The notes: generated by a model from the letters alone, not told the origin. Counted from the stretch's first letter, positions 34,677 to 43,780 are shown. The stretch: 64,000 nucleotides of DNA from DATKZM01 sp035527975 (GCA_035527975.1 DATKZM010000049.1:1-64000), one strand, 5' to 3'. Program-made: numbers and translations.

Positions 34677-35366
34677 ATGACCACGGCGCAGCAAATCATG
34701 CACGACCGCAGCGGCGGGCCCTATGACCAGCGGCTGGCACGTCTCATCGCGCGCCCGCTCGCCCATCTGCCGGTGACGCCCAACCAGCTGACATTCGTCA
34801 GCCTGGCGTTCGGCGTCGCGGCCGGCGTGCTGTTCGCGCTTGGCGATCCCGCGCTTATTCACTGGGCGGCGGCGATGAGCGTGCTGGCGATCTTCAGTGA
34901 CCATATCGATGGCGAGCTCGCGCGGCTGACCGGGCGCACCTCCGCGCTCGGCCATAAGCTCGACTACATCGTCGGCTCGGCCAATTACACGATGCTGTTC
35001 ACCGGCATCGGCATCGGTCTCGGCGGCGGGCTTGCGAATGCGCTGGGCGGCGGCCTCGGCATCGGCGTGCCGGCGCATTGGTATTACGCGCTCGGCATCG
35101 CGGCCGGCTTTGCGAACCCGGTGATCGTCACCCTGCGCATGTCGATGGACAAGCGCTTCGGGGCGCAAGCCGTTGAGCATCCCGCCGCGGGCGGTTTCGA
35201 GATCGAGGATTTCATGTATCTGATCGGGCCGGCGACCTGGCTCGGCGGTCTGGTTTATTTCTTCGTCGCCTATGGGCTCGGCACGCTCGGCTATCTGGGC
35301 TGGACCGTGTTCGAATATCGCCGCAACGCCGCCCGCGCGCGGCCGCCGGCCACGTCCCACCGATAG
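34677..35366 (+). CDS. CDP-alcohol phosphatidyltransferase-like protein 2 (degenerate motif)
   Basis: About 229 residues, five or six membrane helices. The ATG at 34677 starts MTTAQQIMHDRSGGPYDQRL; a long in-frame extension upstream is antisense-like composition over hpnA and is rejected. The motif is DHIDGELAR, eight residues, GHKLD, then YIVG: again the fourth Asp is missing, here replaced by Gly. A paralogue of protein 1 across hpnA (both have TPNQLT/SPNLVT entry and DHIDG). The same loss in both suggests a subfamily with a different mechanism rather than decay. Confidence 0.75.
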   Translation: MTTAQQIMHDRSGGPYDQRLARLIARPLAHLPVTPNQLTFVSLAFGVAAGVLFALGDPALIHWAAAMSVLAIFSDHIDGELARLTGRTSALGHKLDYIVGSANYTMLFTGIGIGLGGGLANALGGGLGIGVPAHWYYALGIAAGFANPVIVTLRMSMDKRFGAQAVEHPAAGGFEIEDFMYLIGPATWLGGLVYFFVAYGLGTLGYLGWTVFEYRRNAARARPPATSHR

Positions 35367-35422
35367 ACGCGACCGCCGCCGCCGGAACTATGCCTTGTCA
35401 GCTCGATGAAGCCCGTTGCGCG

Positions 35423-36076
35423 TCACCGTACCGCAAAGCAATAAAATAGACCGTTTCCGCCTGTGCCACGCAGATCATCCTGGCCGCAGCCGCGCGAGGG
35501 ATGCGAGGCATTCCACGATTTCGACGGCGCATCGTCACGCAGGCCCACACGGTCGTGATGGCCGACGAAGCCGCTGCCGCCGGCGGCGCTGGAGGTCCAG
35601 TTGCCGCAGGTCTTGCCGGCCACCAGGGTTCCTTGCGCGTTGGTGCCGGTCAGGATGTCATGCATGTTTGGGCTGTCGCCGCGGCCGTTGACGGGCATGC
35701 CTTTCTCGCTGAGGCCGGTTTGCTTGTTTATCTTGTTGGCGGCGGTGCTGTGCAGATCGGCGAGGTTGCGTGCGATCAGCACGGCTTTGGCGTTGTACCA
35801 GGGCCCGCGGCCGATGCGGTCGCGCGCGTTGATGGCCGTGCCGCCGCCCGAAGCATCGGTGCTGAGATAGGCGCGCCAGGTCTTGCCGCCGGTGCCGGCC
35901 GCCGCCGCAAGGGCCTGGCAATGCCGGTCCGCGCCGGCAAGGCCGCCCAGATCGGCGCCCTTGCCGGGGCCCGCGCTGGTGATGAAGAAGCTCATGCTCG
36001 TATCCTGGGCGAGGGCGCCTTGCGTGCCTGCTGTCAGGAGCGCGAGTGTCACAATTACGAGGGTCGTCTGTTTCAT
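35423..36076 (-). CDS. Secreted lectin-like protein
   Basis: About 217 residues. The start ATG at 36076 begins a signal peptide (MKQTTLVIVTLALLTAGTQG, cut near ALA). The mature domain has GKGADLGGLAGADRHCQALA, TWRAYLST, NARDRIGRGPWYNAKAVLIA, VNGRGDSPNMHDILTG and a late CGNWTSS...GHHDRVG with Cys pairs. This matches a bacterial family often labelled lectin, of unknown ligand, with an overall fold like C-type lectin/endostatin domains. A much longer open frame continues upstream antisense to ispH and is not coding. Confidence 0.75.
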   Translation of the reverse strand: MKQTTLVIVTLALLTAGTQGALAQDTSMSFFITSAGPGKGADLGGLAGADRHCQALAAAAGTGGKTWRAYLSTDASGGGTAINARDRIGRGPWYNAKAVLIARNLADLHSTAANKINKQTGLSEKGMPVNGRGDSPNMHDILTGTNAQGTLVAGKTCGNWTSSAAGGSGFVGHHDRVGLRDDAPSKSWNASHPSRGCGQDDLRGTGGNGLFYCFAVR

Positions 36077-36376
36077 AAGGTCTGACCTTTCCGCCTTGAT
36101 CGGGTGAGGGGACGAAGCGGATACCCGAGCCGACGGATTCTTTGCCTCGCCGACCCTGCCATCAAGCACGCCGTCGTGGTGCGCGATCACATTGTTGTGT
36201 GGTTCGGCGGGCGTGTCGTTCGGGTCACTTGATCGCGTGCACATCGCCTTGTGCGCCCCCCCATGCTTGACGCACCGCACCCCGCACCTTAAGTGCTGCC
36301 AGTACCGGCGTGCCCGGGCGCCGGTTGGCGCCTGGACCAGCGCCTTGGCTATTTGTTCAAGCGGGAGTGGTTTGCC
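36077..36376. other. Divergent spacer between the lectin-like gene and ispH
   Basis: About 300 bp, holding the promoters of two divergent genes. No hairpin terminator or repeat stands out. An in-frame extension of ispH into this stretch (from 36293) has no ribosome-binding site. Confidence 0.4.
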
Positions 36377-37312
36377 ATGCGGGTGATACTGGCCCAGCCG
36401 CGCGGTTTCTGCGCCGGGGTCGAGCGCGCCATCGAGATCGTGGTGAGCGCGCTCGAGGTCTATGGACCGCCTGTTTATGTCCGCCACGAGATCGTCCACA
36501 ACAAGCGCGTGGTCGAGGATCTCAAGGCCAAGGGCGCGGTCTTCGTCGATGAGGTCGACGAGGTGCCTGCCGGCGCGATTACCATTTTCAGCGCGCACGG
36601 CGTCTCGCAGCGCGTCGAGGACGACGCGCACGAACGCAAACTGCCGGTGATCGATGCGACCTGCCCGCTGGTCGCCAAGGTCCACAAGGAAGGCGAGCGC
36701 TACGCCAAGAACGGCTACGAGGTCATCTTGATCGGCCACGAGGGCCACCCCGAAGTCGAGGGCACGATGGGCCGGATCCCGGGCAAGGTCTATCTCGTGG
36801 AAACGCGCGAGGACGTAGCCAACCTGGAGGTCGGCGAGCCGGACAAGCTGGCCTACGTGACACAAACAACGTTGTCGGTCGACGATACGCGTGAGGTGAT
36901 CGAGGCTCTGAAGAAGCGCTTCCCCAAGATCGTCGGACCCGACGTCAAGGACATCTGTTACGCGACCCAGAACCGCCAGGCGGCGATCCGCGAGCTTGCC
37001 AAGCAGGTCGATTTGATCCTTGTCGTCGGCGCGCGCAACTCGTCGAACTCCAACCGCTTGCGCGAGATCGGCGCCGAATGCGGCGTGCCGAGCCATCTGA
37101 TCGAGGATGCCGGAACGCTCGACCCGGCCTGGCTGGACGGTGTCGGCTCGGTTGGGGTTTCTGCCGGCGCCTCGACGCCGGAGGAACTGGTGCATGAGCT
37201 GATCGACCGCATGCGCGGCTTCGGCGCCATCGACCTCCAGGTGCTCGACGGCATCGAGGAGCATATTCAGTTCAAGCTGCCCGAGCAGCTCCGCCAGACC
37301 GCGGCCGAATAG
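36377..37312 (+). CDS. ispH: 4-hydroxy-3-methylbut-2-enyl diphosphate reductase
   Basis: The protein has 311 residues and starts MRVILAQPRGFCAGVERAIE. It is the last enzyme of the non-mevalonate pathway, making IPP and DMAPP with a [4Fe-4S] centre. The three cluster cysteines are C12 (FCAG), C96 (TCPLV) and C194 (ICYATQNRQ), and the catalytic E126 is in GHPEVEGT. It sits before hpnH on the same strand with 203 bp between. Placing isoprenoid supply beside hopanoid genes is frequent in hopanoid producers. Confidence 0.95.
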   Translation: MRVILAQPRGFCAGVERAIEIVVSALEVYGPPVYVRHEIVHNKRVVEDLKAKGAVFVDEVDEVPAGAITIFSAHGVSQRVEDDAHERKLPVIDATCPLVAKVHKEGERYAKNGYEVILIGHEGHPEVEGTMGRIPGKVYLVETREDVANLEVGEPDKLAYVTQTTLSVDDTREVIEALKKRFPKIVGPDVKDICYATQNRQAAIRELAKQVDLILVVGARNSSNSNRLREIGAECGVPSHLIEDAGTLDPAWLDGVGSVGVSAGASTPEELVHELIDRMRGFGAIDLQVLDGIEEHIQFKLPEQLRQTAAE

Positions 37313-37350
37313 CGGTGAGTGCGAGGCGGTGAAAATGAGTTCGCGACGAT

Positions 37351-37374
37351 CGAATGATCGTCTGCGATCATTCG
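37351..37374 (+). terminator. Perfect inverted repeat after ispH
   Basis: CGAATGATCG and CGATCATTCG flank a TCTG loop, a perfect 10-bp stem, 38 bp after the ispH stop. No T-run follows. It may end ispH transcription weakly or act as an operator for hpnH, which starts 140 bp later. Confidence 0.5.
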
Positions 37375-37515
37375 TGAGGAAGTAAGCGCGACCGCGCTTC
37401 GCGTCCTTATGGCGCGGAAGCCAAGCGGGCGGACGCCCGCGCCCGGCGCCTGAGGGAACAACGACACGGCGCGTGAGCGGCGTCTCGGTATAGATACTAA
37501 AGAAGGGTAGATCAC

Positions 37516-38733
37516 TTGGCCGTACCCGTTATCCAGCAGCTCCGCGTCGGCGGCTACCTGCTCAAGCAGAAGATCAAGCGCAATAGCCGCTATCCGCTGG
37601 TGCTGATGCTCGAGCCGCTCTACCGGTGCAATCTCGCTTGCGTCGGCTGCGGTAAGATCGACTATCCCGACCACATTCTGAACCAGCGCATGAGCGTGGA
37701 GCAGTGTGTCGCGGCGGCCGAGGAATGCGGCGCGCCGATGGTCTCGATCCCGGGCGGCGAGCCGTTACTGCACAAGGAGATCGACCAGATCGTCGAGGCG
37801 TTGGTGAAGCGTAAGAAGTTCATCTATCTCTGCACCAACGCGCTTCTCCTGGAGAAGAACCTCGAGCGTTTCACGCCCTCGAAATATCTCACCTTCTCGA
37901 TCCATCTCGACGGCTTGCGCGCGCATCACGACCACGCGGTCGACCAGAAGGGCACCTTCGACATCGCGGTCTCCGCGATCCGCAAGGCCAAGGCGATGGG
38001 CTTCCGGGTCAACGTCAACTGCACCCTGTTCGACCAGATGACGGCGGCAGAGGCGGCCGAGTTCTTCGAGTTCGCCACCCACGATCTCGGCGTGGAGGGG
38101 ATCACCGTCTCGCCCGGCTACGCCTACGAGCGCGCGCCCGACCAGGCGCATTTCCTCAACCGCAAGAAGACGAAGGAGCTGTTTCGCGACATCTTCCGGC
38201 ACGGCAAGGGCCGCAAATGGCGCTTCAGCCAGTCCTCGCTCTTTCTCGACTTCCTTGCCGGCAACCGCGAGTACCGCTGCACCCCGTGGTCGAACCCGAC
38301 CTTCAGCGTCTTCGGCTGGCAAAAGCCCTGCTACCTGGTCGGCGAAGGCTATGCCAAGTCCTTCCGCGCGTTGATGGATGAGACGAAGTGGGAGGACTAC
38401 GGCACTGGCAACTATGAGAAATGCGCCGACTGCATGGTGCATTGCGGATATGAAGGCACGGCCGTGGAAGACACGGTGCGCCACCCCATAAAAGCGCTGA
38501 TCGCCGGCTTGCGTGGACCCAGGACCGAGGGCGCCATGGCGCCGGAAATCGATTTGACGCAAGCCCGCCGCACCGAGAGCATGCACGAGAAGCACGTGCT
38601 CGACTTCATGGGCGAGGTGGCGCTGACCAAACGCGATCTGCGCTGGTTCGATGATAAAGGCGTGCCCGTCCCCGACAGCCATCAGCGCGCCGGCAATGAC
38701 AGCAGCGGCAAGGCGGGCGCGGCGGCGGAGTAG
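37516..38733 (+). CDS. hpnH: HpnH, adenosylhopane synthase (radical SAM)
   Basis: The protein has 405 residues. The TTG start at 37516 has an AGAAGGG site upstream and fits the family N-terminus (MAVPVIQQLRVGGYLLKQKI). The radical SAM cluster is C38-x3-C42-x2-C45 (CNLACVGC), followed by SIPGGEPLLHKEID. HpnH joins the 5'-deoxyadenosyl radical to diploptene to give adenosylhopane, the first step of side-chain extension. The C-terminal SPASM-like part has paired cysteines near YEKCADCMVHCGYEG. The product is the HpnG substrate. Confidence 0.95.
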   Translation: MAVPVIQQLRVGGYLLKQKIKRNSRYPLVLMLEPLYRCNLACVGCGKIDYPDHILNQRMSVEQCVAAAEECGAPMVSIPGGEPLLHKEIDQIVEALVKRKKFIYLCTNALLLEKNLERFTPSKYLTFSIHLDGLRAHHDHAVDQKGTFDIAVSAIRKAKAMGFRVNVNCTLFDQMTAAEAAEFFEFATHDLGVEGITVSPGYAYERAPDQAHFLNRKKTKELFRDIFRHGKGRKWRFSQSSLFLDFLAGNREYRCTPWSNPTFSVFGWQKPCYLVGEGYAKSFRALMDETKWEDYGTGNYEKCADCMVHCGYEGTAVEDTVRHPIKALIAGLRGPRTEGAMAPEIDLTQARRTESMHEKHVLDFMGEVALTKRDLRWFDDKGVPVPDSHQRAGNDSSGKAGAAAE

Positions 38734-38764
38734 TCGTAAGTCCTTTCAAACGATCGGGCTATTT

Positions 38765-38792
38765 GTAGGGGCGGGTTTCAAACCCGCCCTAC
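38765..38792. repeat. GGGCGGGTTTCAAACCCGCCC palindrome, copy 1
   Basis: The 28-bp sequence GTAGGGGCGGGTTTC with its complement forms a near-perfect palindrome downstream of hpnH, between it and the cyclase gene's end. Related copies occur at 40799 and 47695. It is a common proteobacterial intergenic repeat. Confidence 0.85.
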
Positions 38793-38885
38793 GACGGGTC
38801 GATCGAAAACCGATAGTTATTCAGTGGCGCCGCGCAGCATGCCTGCGGGATCGAGCCCCGTCTCAATGCCTCCCAATGCGCGTCC

Positions 38886-40613
38886 TCACGCCGGCAACCC
38901 GGCCCCGTGCAGCTCGTCATCGAAACCCGACAGCATGAAACCGCGCTTGCCGATGCGGTAGCTGGGCGACACCTCCAGAAAGCGTTGCGCCGCGGCGCGC
39001 GCCTCCTGGACCTGGCCGCTGCGCATCAGGCTCACGATAGTGATGAGATGCGAGGGCGCATGGGTCGGATAAACCTGCAGCGCCCGCCGCGCTGTTTGGA
39101 TCGCCAGATCGTACTCGCCGCGCCCCAGCCGAGCCCCTGCCATTGCGGCCAGTGGCATGACCGCGAGCGGATCGAATGGCGACAGGCGCAGGGCCCGTTC
39201 CGCCAACGCGATCGCCGTGTCGTAGCGTCCGGCCCAGGTGTCGATGACGGCGCCATGGCCGTGTGCGTGCACCGAGCTCGGGTTGAGCGCGATGGCGCGG
39301 TCGATCAGGGCGAGCGCCCCATCAAGGTCGCGCGTCGCCATCCCCAGCGCAATCGCCGCATGGGCCAGGGTCGTTGCGTCCTCGCATTGCAGCGCCTGTA
39401 CCGCGCGCGCGTGTTTGAGCGCCGTCTCGCGGTAGGAGTCGACCATCTCTCCCTCCCACATCGTGCGAGCGAAACTGCACCAAGCCGCGACCCCGTGCAC
39501 CTCGGCGTAGTTCGGATCGATGGCCAGCGCCTTTTCGACATACGTCATCGCTTCCGCTCGGGCCTGCGGAGTGACCCCGTACATATGCGCCACGGCGCGA
39601 AGGTAGAGATCGTAGGCGTCGAGGTCGTCCGGGCGCTTGCGCTTGGCGCGCTCGATCTCGGCCTTGCGCACCGAGGGCTCGATTGCGCCGACCACGCCGG
39701 CGGTGATCTGGTCCTGCAGGTCGAACACGTCGGCGAGCGTGCCGTCGAAGTGATCGGCCCACAGATGCCCGCCGCCCTCGGCCTCGATCAGCTGTGCCGA
39801 GATGCGTACGCGCTCGCCGCCCTGCCGCACGCTGCCCTCTAGCACGTAGCGCACCGCAAGCCTTTGTGCGATCTCGCGCACCGTGAGTGGCTGGCCCCGG
39901 AAGGTGAAGGAGGAGTTGCGCGCGATCACCGTGAGCCAGCGGATGCGCGACAGTCCGGTGATGATCTCCTCGACCATGCCGTCGGCGAAATACTGTTGGT
40001 CGGCATCCCCGCTCAGATTGTCGAACGGCAGCACGGCGATCGAAGGCCGCTCGGTCGCCCGCGCCGCTTCCGATACCGGTCCGCCGCCGGCGCGCGCGCG
40101 GTAGACGCGAACTGGCCGGGTGATGTTTTTCAACGATTGCTCGCCGAGGTCGTCGAACGCGGCCTCGAGTTTGCCCGCAACCTGTTCGGCGACGCTCTCC
40201 GACACGGTGACCTCTCCTGGCGCGCACAGCGCCTCGAGGCGTGCCGCCACGTTGACCCCATCGCCATGGATATCGTCGCCTTCCACGATCACGTCGCCGA
40301 GATTGATGCCGATGCGCAAAGACAGGCGCTCGTCCTGCGGGCGCGCGGCCTCGCGCTGCGCGAGTTGCGTTTGGATCTCCAGCGCGCTTCGTACGGCGTC
40401 CACGGCGGAGGCGAACTCGATCAGCATGCCGTCGCCGGTGGTCTTGACCAGGCGGCCGCTGTCGGCGGCGATCTGTGGGCCGATCAGCTCGGCCTGCAGC
40501 GCGCGTAGCCGCGCCCGCGTGCCCGCCTCGTCGCGCTCGATCAGTCGGGAATAGCCGACGACATCCGCGGCAAGGATGGCGGCAAGACGGCGCTGAACAC
40601 GGAGGTCTGCCAT
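38886..40613 (-). CDS. Class III adenylate/guanylate cyclase with TPR domain
   Basis: About 575 residues from the ATG at 40613. The N-terminal cyclase domain (residues 1-180) has LAAILAADVVGYSRLIERDE with the metal aspartates, and TTGDGMLIEF. A middle region (IAVLPFDNLSGDADQQYFADGMVEEI) matches the TolB-like/ATPase linker seen in these cyclases, and the C-terminus has TPR repeats. It is cytosolic. It lies between hpnH and hpnG and so divides the hopanoid genes into two groups. This cyclase-TPR type is common in rhizobia and relatives; no specific trigger is known. Confidence 0.85.
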   Translation of the reverse strand: MADLRVQRRLAAILAADVVGYSRLIERDEAGTRARLRALQAELIGPQIAADSGRLVKTTGDGMLIEFASAVDAVRSALEIQTQLAQREAARPQDERLSLRIGINLGDVIVEGDDIHGDGVNVAARLEALCAPGEVTVSESVAEQVAGKLEAAFDDLGEQSLKNITRPVRVYRARAGGGPVSEAARATERPSIAVLPFDNLSGDADQQYFADGMVEEIITGLSRIRWLTVIARNSSFTFRGQPLTVREIAQRLAVRYVLEGSVRQGGERVRISAQLIEAEGGGHLWADHFDGTLADVFDLQDQITAGVVGAIEPSVRKAEIERAKRKRPDDLDAYDLYLRAVAHMYGVTPQARAEAMTYVEKALAIDPNYAEVHGVAAWCSFARTMWEGEMVDSYRETALKHARAVQALQCEDATTLAHAAIALGMATRDLDGALALIDRAIALNPSSVHAHGHGAVIDTWAGRYDTAIALAERALRLSPFDPLAVMPLAAMAGARLGRGEYDLAIQTARRALQVYPTHAPSHLITIVSLMRSGQVQEARAAAQRFLEVSPSYRIGKRGFMLSGFDDELHGAGLPA

Positions 40614-40958
40614 GCTGAAGGTACCGCCGGAGGGGTTGCTTGTGGGATGGCTGGTGCCGAGGCGATTGTATGCGCCGCGCCGTGCCGGTGTCCATCGGCC
40701 CCGGTCGGGTCGCGCACCGCGGGGGGCGTGCTTGTTCCCGGCAGCCGCCAGCGCGCTGGCGCAACGGCCGCCCGCCATATATTTCAGCCGGATTAGCCGT
40801 AGGGGCGGGTTTCAAACCCGCCCTTTCTGATTTGGGCACCGTGAATATGAGACGGCCGGGTCGGGTGAGGCGGTTGAGACATCCAAACGATACGCATGAG
40901 ACGCGTCGAATGGAACGTATGAGACAGGCGAAGCATCTTCGTACGGAGGTGGCCGGGG
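40614..40958. other. Spacer before the cyclase gene with a palindrome and repeated TGAGAC boxes
   Basis: About 345 bp. It contains the palindrome at 40799-40823 and four copies of TGAGAC at 40848, 40875, 40897 and 40920, spaced 22-27 bp. The spacing is close to two helical turns, which could mark a regulator site for the cyclase gene, but it is not a known box. Confidence 0.35.
40799..40823. repeat. GGGCGGGTTTCAAACCCGCCC palindrome, copy 2
   Basis: The same 21-bp palindromic core as at 38765, with GTAGG on its left. It lies upstream of the cyclase gene, so copies flank that gene on both sides (38765 and 40799). Confidence 0.85.
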
Positions 40959-41675
40959 TTACCCTTCCGCCAGCATTCCGATCAGCCCCATCGCCGCAAC
41001 CCGGCGCAGGCTTGCCAGCGCCGTGCTGGTGTCGCGGGCGAGGCGGATCAATGCCGCGGCATCTTTCGGCCGCTGCATCAGCGCCGCCAGCACCGGCAGT
41101 GCGCGGGTGCGGCCGTCGGGGGAGAGGCCGGCCAGTGCCGCGGGCGGGATCGCCCGGCCGGCGGGATCGCCCACGGCGCGGAGCGCGATGAAGGGCACGC
41201 CCGCCTTGCGCGCCACCGCGGCGACCGCATGGCTTTCCATATCGACCGTGAGGCAGCCGAAGTTGCGGTAGAGCACGGCTTTGCGCGCCGTCGTCATCAC
41301 CGCATCGTCGCTGCCGAGGATGGGCCCCGAATCGAAGCCGGCCCCCGCCTCAAGCAGCCGCGCGATCCAGGGCTCGTGGCAGTCTATGGCCTTGCCGTCG
41401 GGCCGCACGACCTGCGTTGCCACGACAACGACGCCCGGTCCGAGCGATGGGTCGAGCCCGCCGGCGATACCGAAGCTCACGAGCCCTGACGCGCCTTCGC
41501 CGAGCATGCGTCTGGCAGCCTCGGCCGCGATCGTGGCCTGGCCGGCGGCGGCGAAGACCATGGGCGCCTTCGCCCGGCCGCCGCGCGCGTGTCTTCCGCC
41601 AGCGCGCAGACAAGCCGCCTCTTTTTGGAGGCCGGTGATGATGCCGAGTTGGATCGCTTCGGTGAGCGCCGTCAT
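40959..41675 (-). CDS. hpnG: HpnG, adenosylhopane nucleosidase/phosphorylase
   Basis: About 238 residues from the ATG at 41675. It is a nucleoside phosphorylase-type enzyme with the markers GLVSFGIAGGLDPSLGPG, LTVDMESHAVAAVA (the E of the nucleoside phosphorylase signature) and FIALRAVGDPAGRAIPP. HpnG removes adenine from adenosylhopane, opening the way to ribosylhopane and bacteriohopanetetrol. It follows shc with 40 bp between and is the last gene of the main minus-strand hopanoid operon. Confidence 0.92.
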   Translation of the reverse strand: MTALTEAIQLGIITGLQKEAACLRAGGRHARGGRAKAPMVFAAAGQATIAAEAARRMLGEGASGLVSFGIAGGLDPSLGPGVVVVATQVVRPDGKAIDCHEPWIARLLEAGAGFDSGPILGSDDAVMTTARKAVLYRNFGCLTVDMESHAVAAVARKAGVPFIALRAVGDPAGRAIPPAALAGLSPDGRTRALPVLAALMQRPKDAAALIRLARDTSTALASLRRVAAMGLIGMLAEG

Positions 41676-41715
41676 CGGTTCCGTTCTGAAAACCCGAGCG
41701 AGCTGATGGCCCTGA

Positions 41716-43701
41716 CTATATGCCGTAGGCCGTCGTCCGGTCGTTGCCGAGCTTGAGATTGCGGTATCGCGCGAGCGCCCACAAGGGGAAAAACGCCGCA
41801 TAGCCGTGGTAACGGAGGTAAAAGACGCGCGGGAAACCGACCGCGGTATACGCGTCCTCTTTCCAGCGCGCGCCCTCGCGCTCGGCCGTTATCAGATAGG
41901 CGATACCGCGTTTGACTGCATCGCTCTCGACCTCGCCCGCCGCCATCAGCGCCAGCAGGGCCCAGGCGGTTTGCGAGGGGGTGCTTTCCTTGGCCTCGGC
42001 GCGGCGCCCCTCCCAGTAGGTGGCGCCGTCTTCGCCCCAGCCGCCATCGCCGCGCTGGCATGTCTTCAGCCAGGCGGCGGCGCGGGCGACGGCCGCATCT
42101 TCCATGCCAATCCCGGCGGCATTGAAGGCGCAAAGGACCGACCAGGTGCCATAGATATAGTTGGTGCCCCAGCGGCCGAACCATGAGCCGTCGGGCTGCT
42201 GCGTCCGGCGGAGATAGGCGAACCCGCGCGACACCACCGGATCGTCGGCCTTGCGGCCGATTTGCAGCAGAAAGCTGACGCAGCGCGCACTCACATCCTC
42301 GGTTGGCGGGTCGAGCAGCGCGCCATGATCGGCGAAGGGGATGGCGTTCAGATAGTCGTGGTTGTTGTCGATATCGAAGGCGCCCCAGCCGCCATTCCTC
42401 GACTGCATGCCGTCGATCCATGCCGCCGCGCGGTCGATCGCGCGCCGATGCGCGGGATCGCCGGCGCGGTCGAGCGCCATGCCGACCACGGCGGTGTCGT
42501 CGACGTCGGGGTAATAGTCGTTGGCATACTGGAAGGCCCAGCCGCCGGGCGCCAGACCCGGACGCTGCCAAGCCCAATCGCCCACGACCTCGGTGATCTG
42601 ACGCTCGGCCATCCAGGCATTCGCCATGCGTACGGTCGTGCTGGTGCGTTCTGCGCCTGCCTCCATCACCGCATGGACCGCGAGCGACGTGTCCCAGATC
42701 GGCGAGACGCAAGGCTGGCAGTAGCCTTCGTCCTCCTTGAGGATCAGCAACTTCTCGATCGATTTCTTGGCGATGACGAGATCGGGATGATCCTTGGCAT
42801 AGCCGAGCGCGGCGAATGCCATCACCGTATTTGCCATCGCCGGGAAAATCGCGCCGAGCCCTTCTTCGCCATTCAAGCGCTCGGTGATGAATTTGACCGC
42901 GGCCGCGATGGCGCGCTCGCGGCGGCTTTTCGAAAAACGCGGCTCGATCCGGCGTAGCACCTTGTCGATGTAGAGAAAAAACCCGCCCGTCTTGGTGTCG
43001 ATTGCTTTGGAGAGGTAGTTCTTTTCGTCCTCTGGCGGCGTCAGGAAAAGCTCGCGGATATGGACGCCGCGTGGATTGACCGCGCGTGGTTTCAGCGCCA
43101 TGAGGATCAGCAAGGGCACGATCACCGTGCGCGACCAGTAGGAAACCTTGCTCAGATGAAAAGGAAACCAGCGCGGCAGCAGCATGATTTCCACCAGCAT
43201 GACCGGGCAGGCGCGCCACGGCACCTGGCCGAAGAGCGCAAGAGCAAAGCGGGTGAAGACGTTCGCCGTGGCGGCGCCCCCGTGGGCGCGGATGGCGCCG
43301 CGCGCTTTGGCCATATGCGGCGCGTCGGGATCGTCCCCCGCAAGCTTGAGCGCGTAGTAACCCTTAACCGAAGCGCTGATATCAAAATCGCCGTCATGAA
43401 ACAGCGGCCAGCCACCATGGGCGCCCTGAATGCGGCGAATATAGGCGGCGAGCTTGGCGTCGACGCCTTGGTCGATCTCGTCGAGGAAGTGGCCGAGCAT
43501 GATGTATTCGGCCGGGATGGTGACGTCGGCTTCGAGCTCGAAGACCCAGTGGCCGTCCTCGTTCTGGATGGCCTCCAGTTCGGCCCGCGCATCCTCGATC
43601 AGCGGATCGAGTTCGGCGGGCAGCTCTGGCGCTAGGTTCGGTGCGAGGGCGCTGCTGGCCACGGCCTCGTCCGGCATCATTTGAGTTTGCAGTTCAGACA
43701 T
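41716..43701 (-). CDS. shc: Squalene-hopene cyclase
   Basis: The protein has 661 residues, typical for the family. The catalytic motif DVDDTA is at residues 399-404. Several QW repeats are visible, such as QNEDGHWVFEL, GAHGGWP, QSRNGGWGAFD, QPDGSWFGRWG and QRGDGGWGED. The protein is a monotopic inner-membrane enzyme that turns squalene into hopene and diplopterol. It starts ATG 43701 and overlaps no neighbour; hpnE ends 80 bp upstream. It is the committed hopanoid step (also called hpnF). Confidence 0.97.
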   Translation of the reverse strand: MSELQTQMMPDEAVASSALAPNLAPELPAELDPLIEDARAELEAIQNEDGHWVFELEADVTIPAEYIMLGHFLDEIDQGVDAKLAAYIRRIQGAHGGWPLFHDGDFDISASVKGYYALKLAGDDPDAPHMAKARGAIRAHGGAATANVFTRFALALFGQVPWRACPVMLVEIMLLPRWFPFHLSKVSYWSRTVIVPLLILMALKPRAVNPRGVHIRELFLTPPEDEKNYLSKAIDTKTGGFFLYIDKVLRRIEPRFSKSRRERAIAAAVKFITERLNGEEGLGAIFPAMANTVMAFAALGYAKDHPDLVIAKKSIEKLLILKEDEGYCQPCVSPIWDTSLAVHAVMEAGAERTSTTVRMANAWMAERQITEVVGDWAWQRPGLAPGGWAFQYANDYYPDVDDTAVVGMALDRAGDPAHRRAIDRAAAWIDGMQSRNGGWGAFDIDNNHDYLNAIPFADHGALLDPPTEDVSARCVSFLLQIGRKADDPVVSRGFAYLRRTQQPDGSWFGRWGTNYIYGTWSVLCAFNAAGIGMEDAAVARAAAWLKTCQRGDGGWGEDGATYWEGRRAEAKESTPSQTAWALLALMAAGEVESDAVKRGIAYLITAEREGARWKEDAYTAVGFPRVFYLRYHGYAAFFPLWALARYRNLKLGNDRTTAYGI

Positions 43702-43780
43702 CCCCGTTTTGCAACACTTCGTTCAATGCCGGCGCCGAGGCCCGCGGCGTCATTGGTCCATTATCTCGCCATTCGCCATC

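Noticed and set aside
32940..35366. Normal phosphatidylglycerophosphate or phosphatidylserine synthases
   Set aside because: Both lack the fourth motif Asp, which those enzymes require, so a standard housekeeping role is unlikely.
35423..37264. Long minus-strand open frame of 613 codons spanning the lectin-like gene and ispH
   Set aside because: Only the part from ATG 36076 has a signal peptide and family motifs. The rest is antisense to ispH, whose cysteine motifs are unmistakable.
41672..43219. Minus-strand open frame of 515 codons overlapping shc in another frame
   Set aside because: Low-complexity Arg/Gly-rich translation that shadows shc, which has the full set of QW and DVDDTA motifs.
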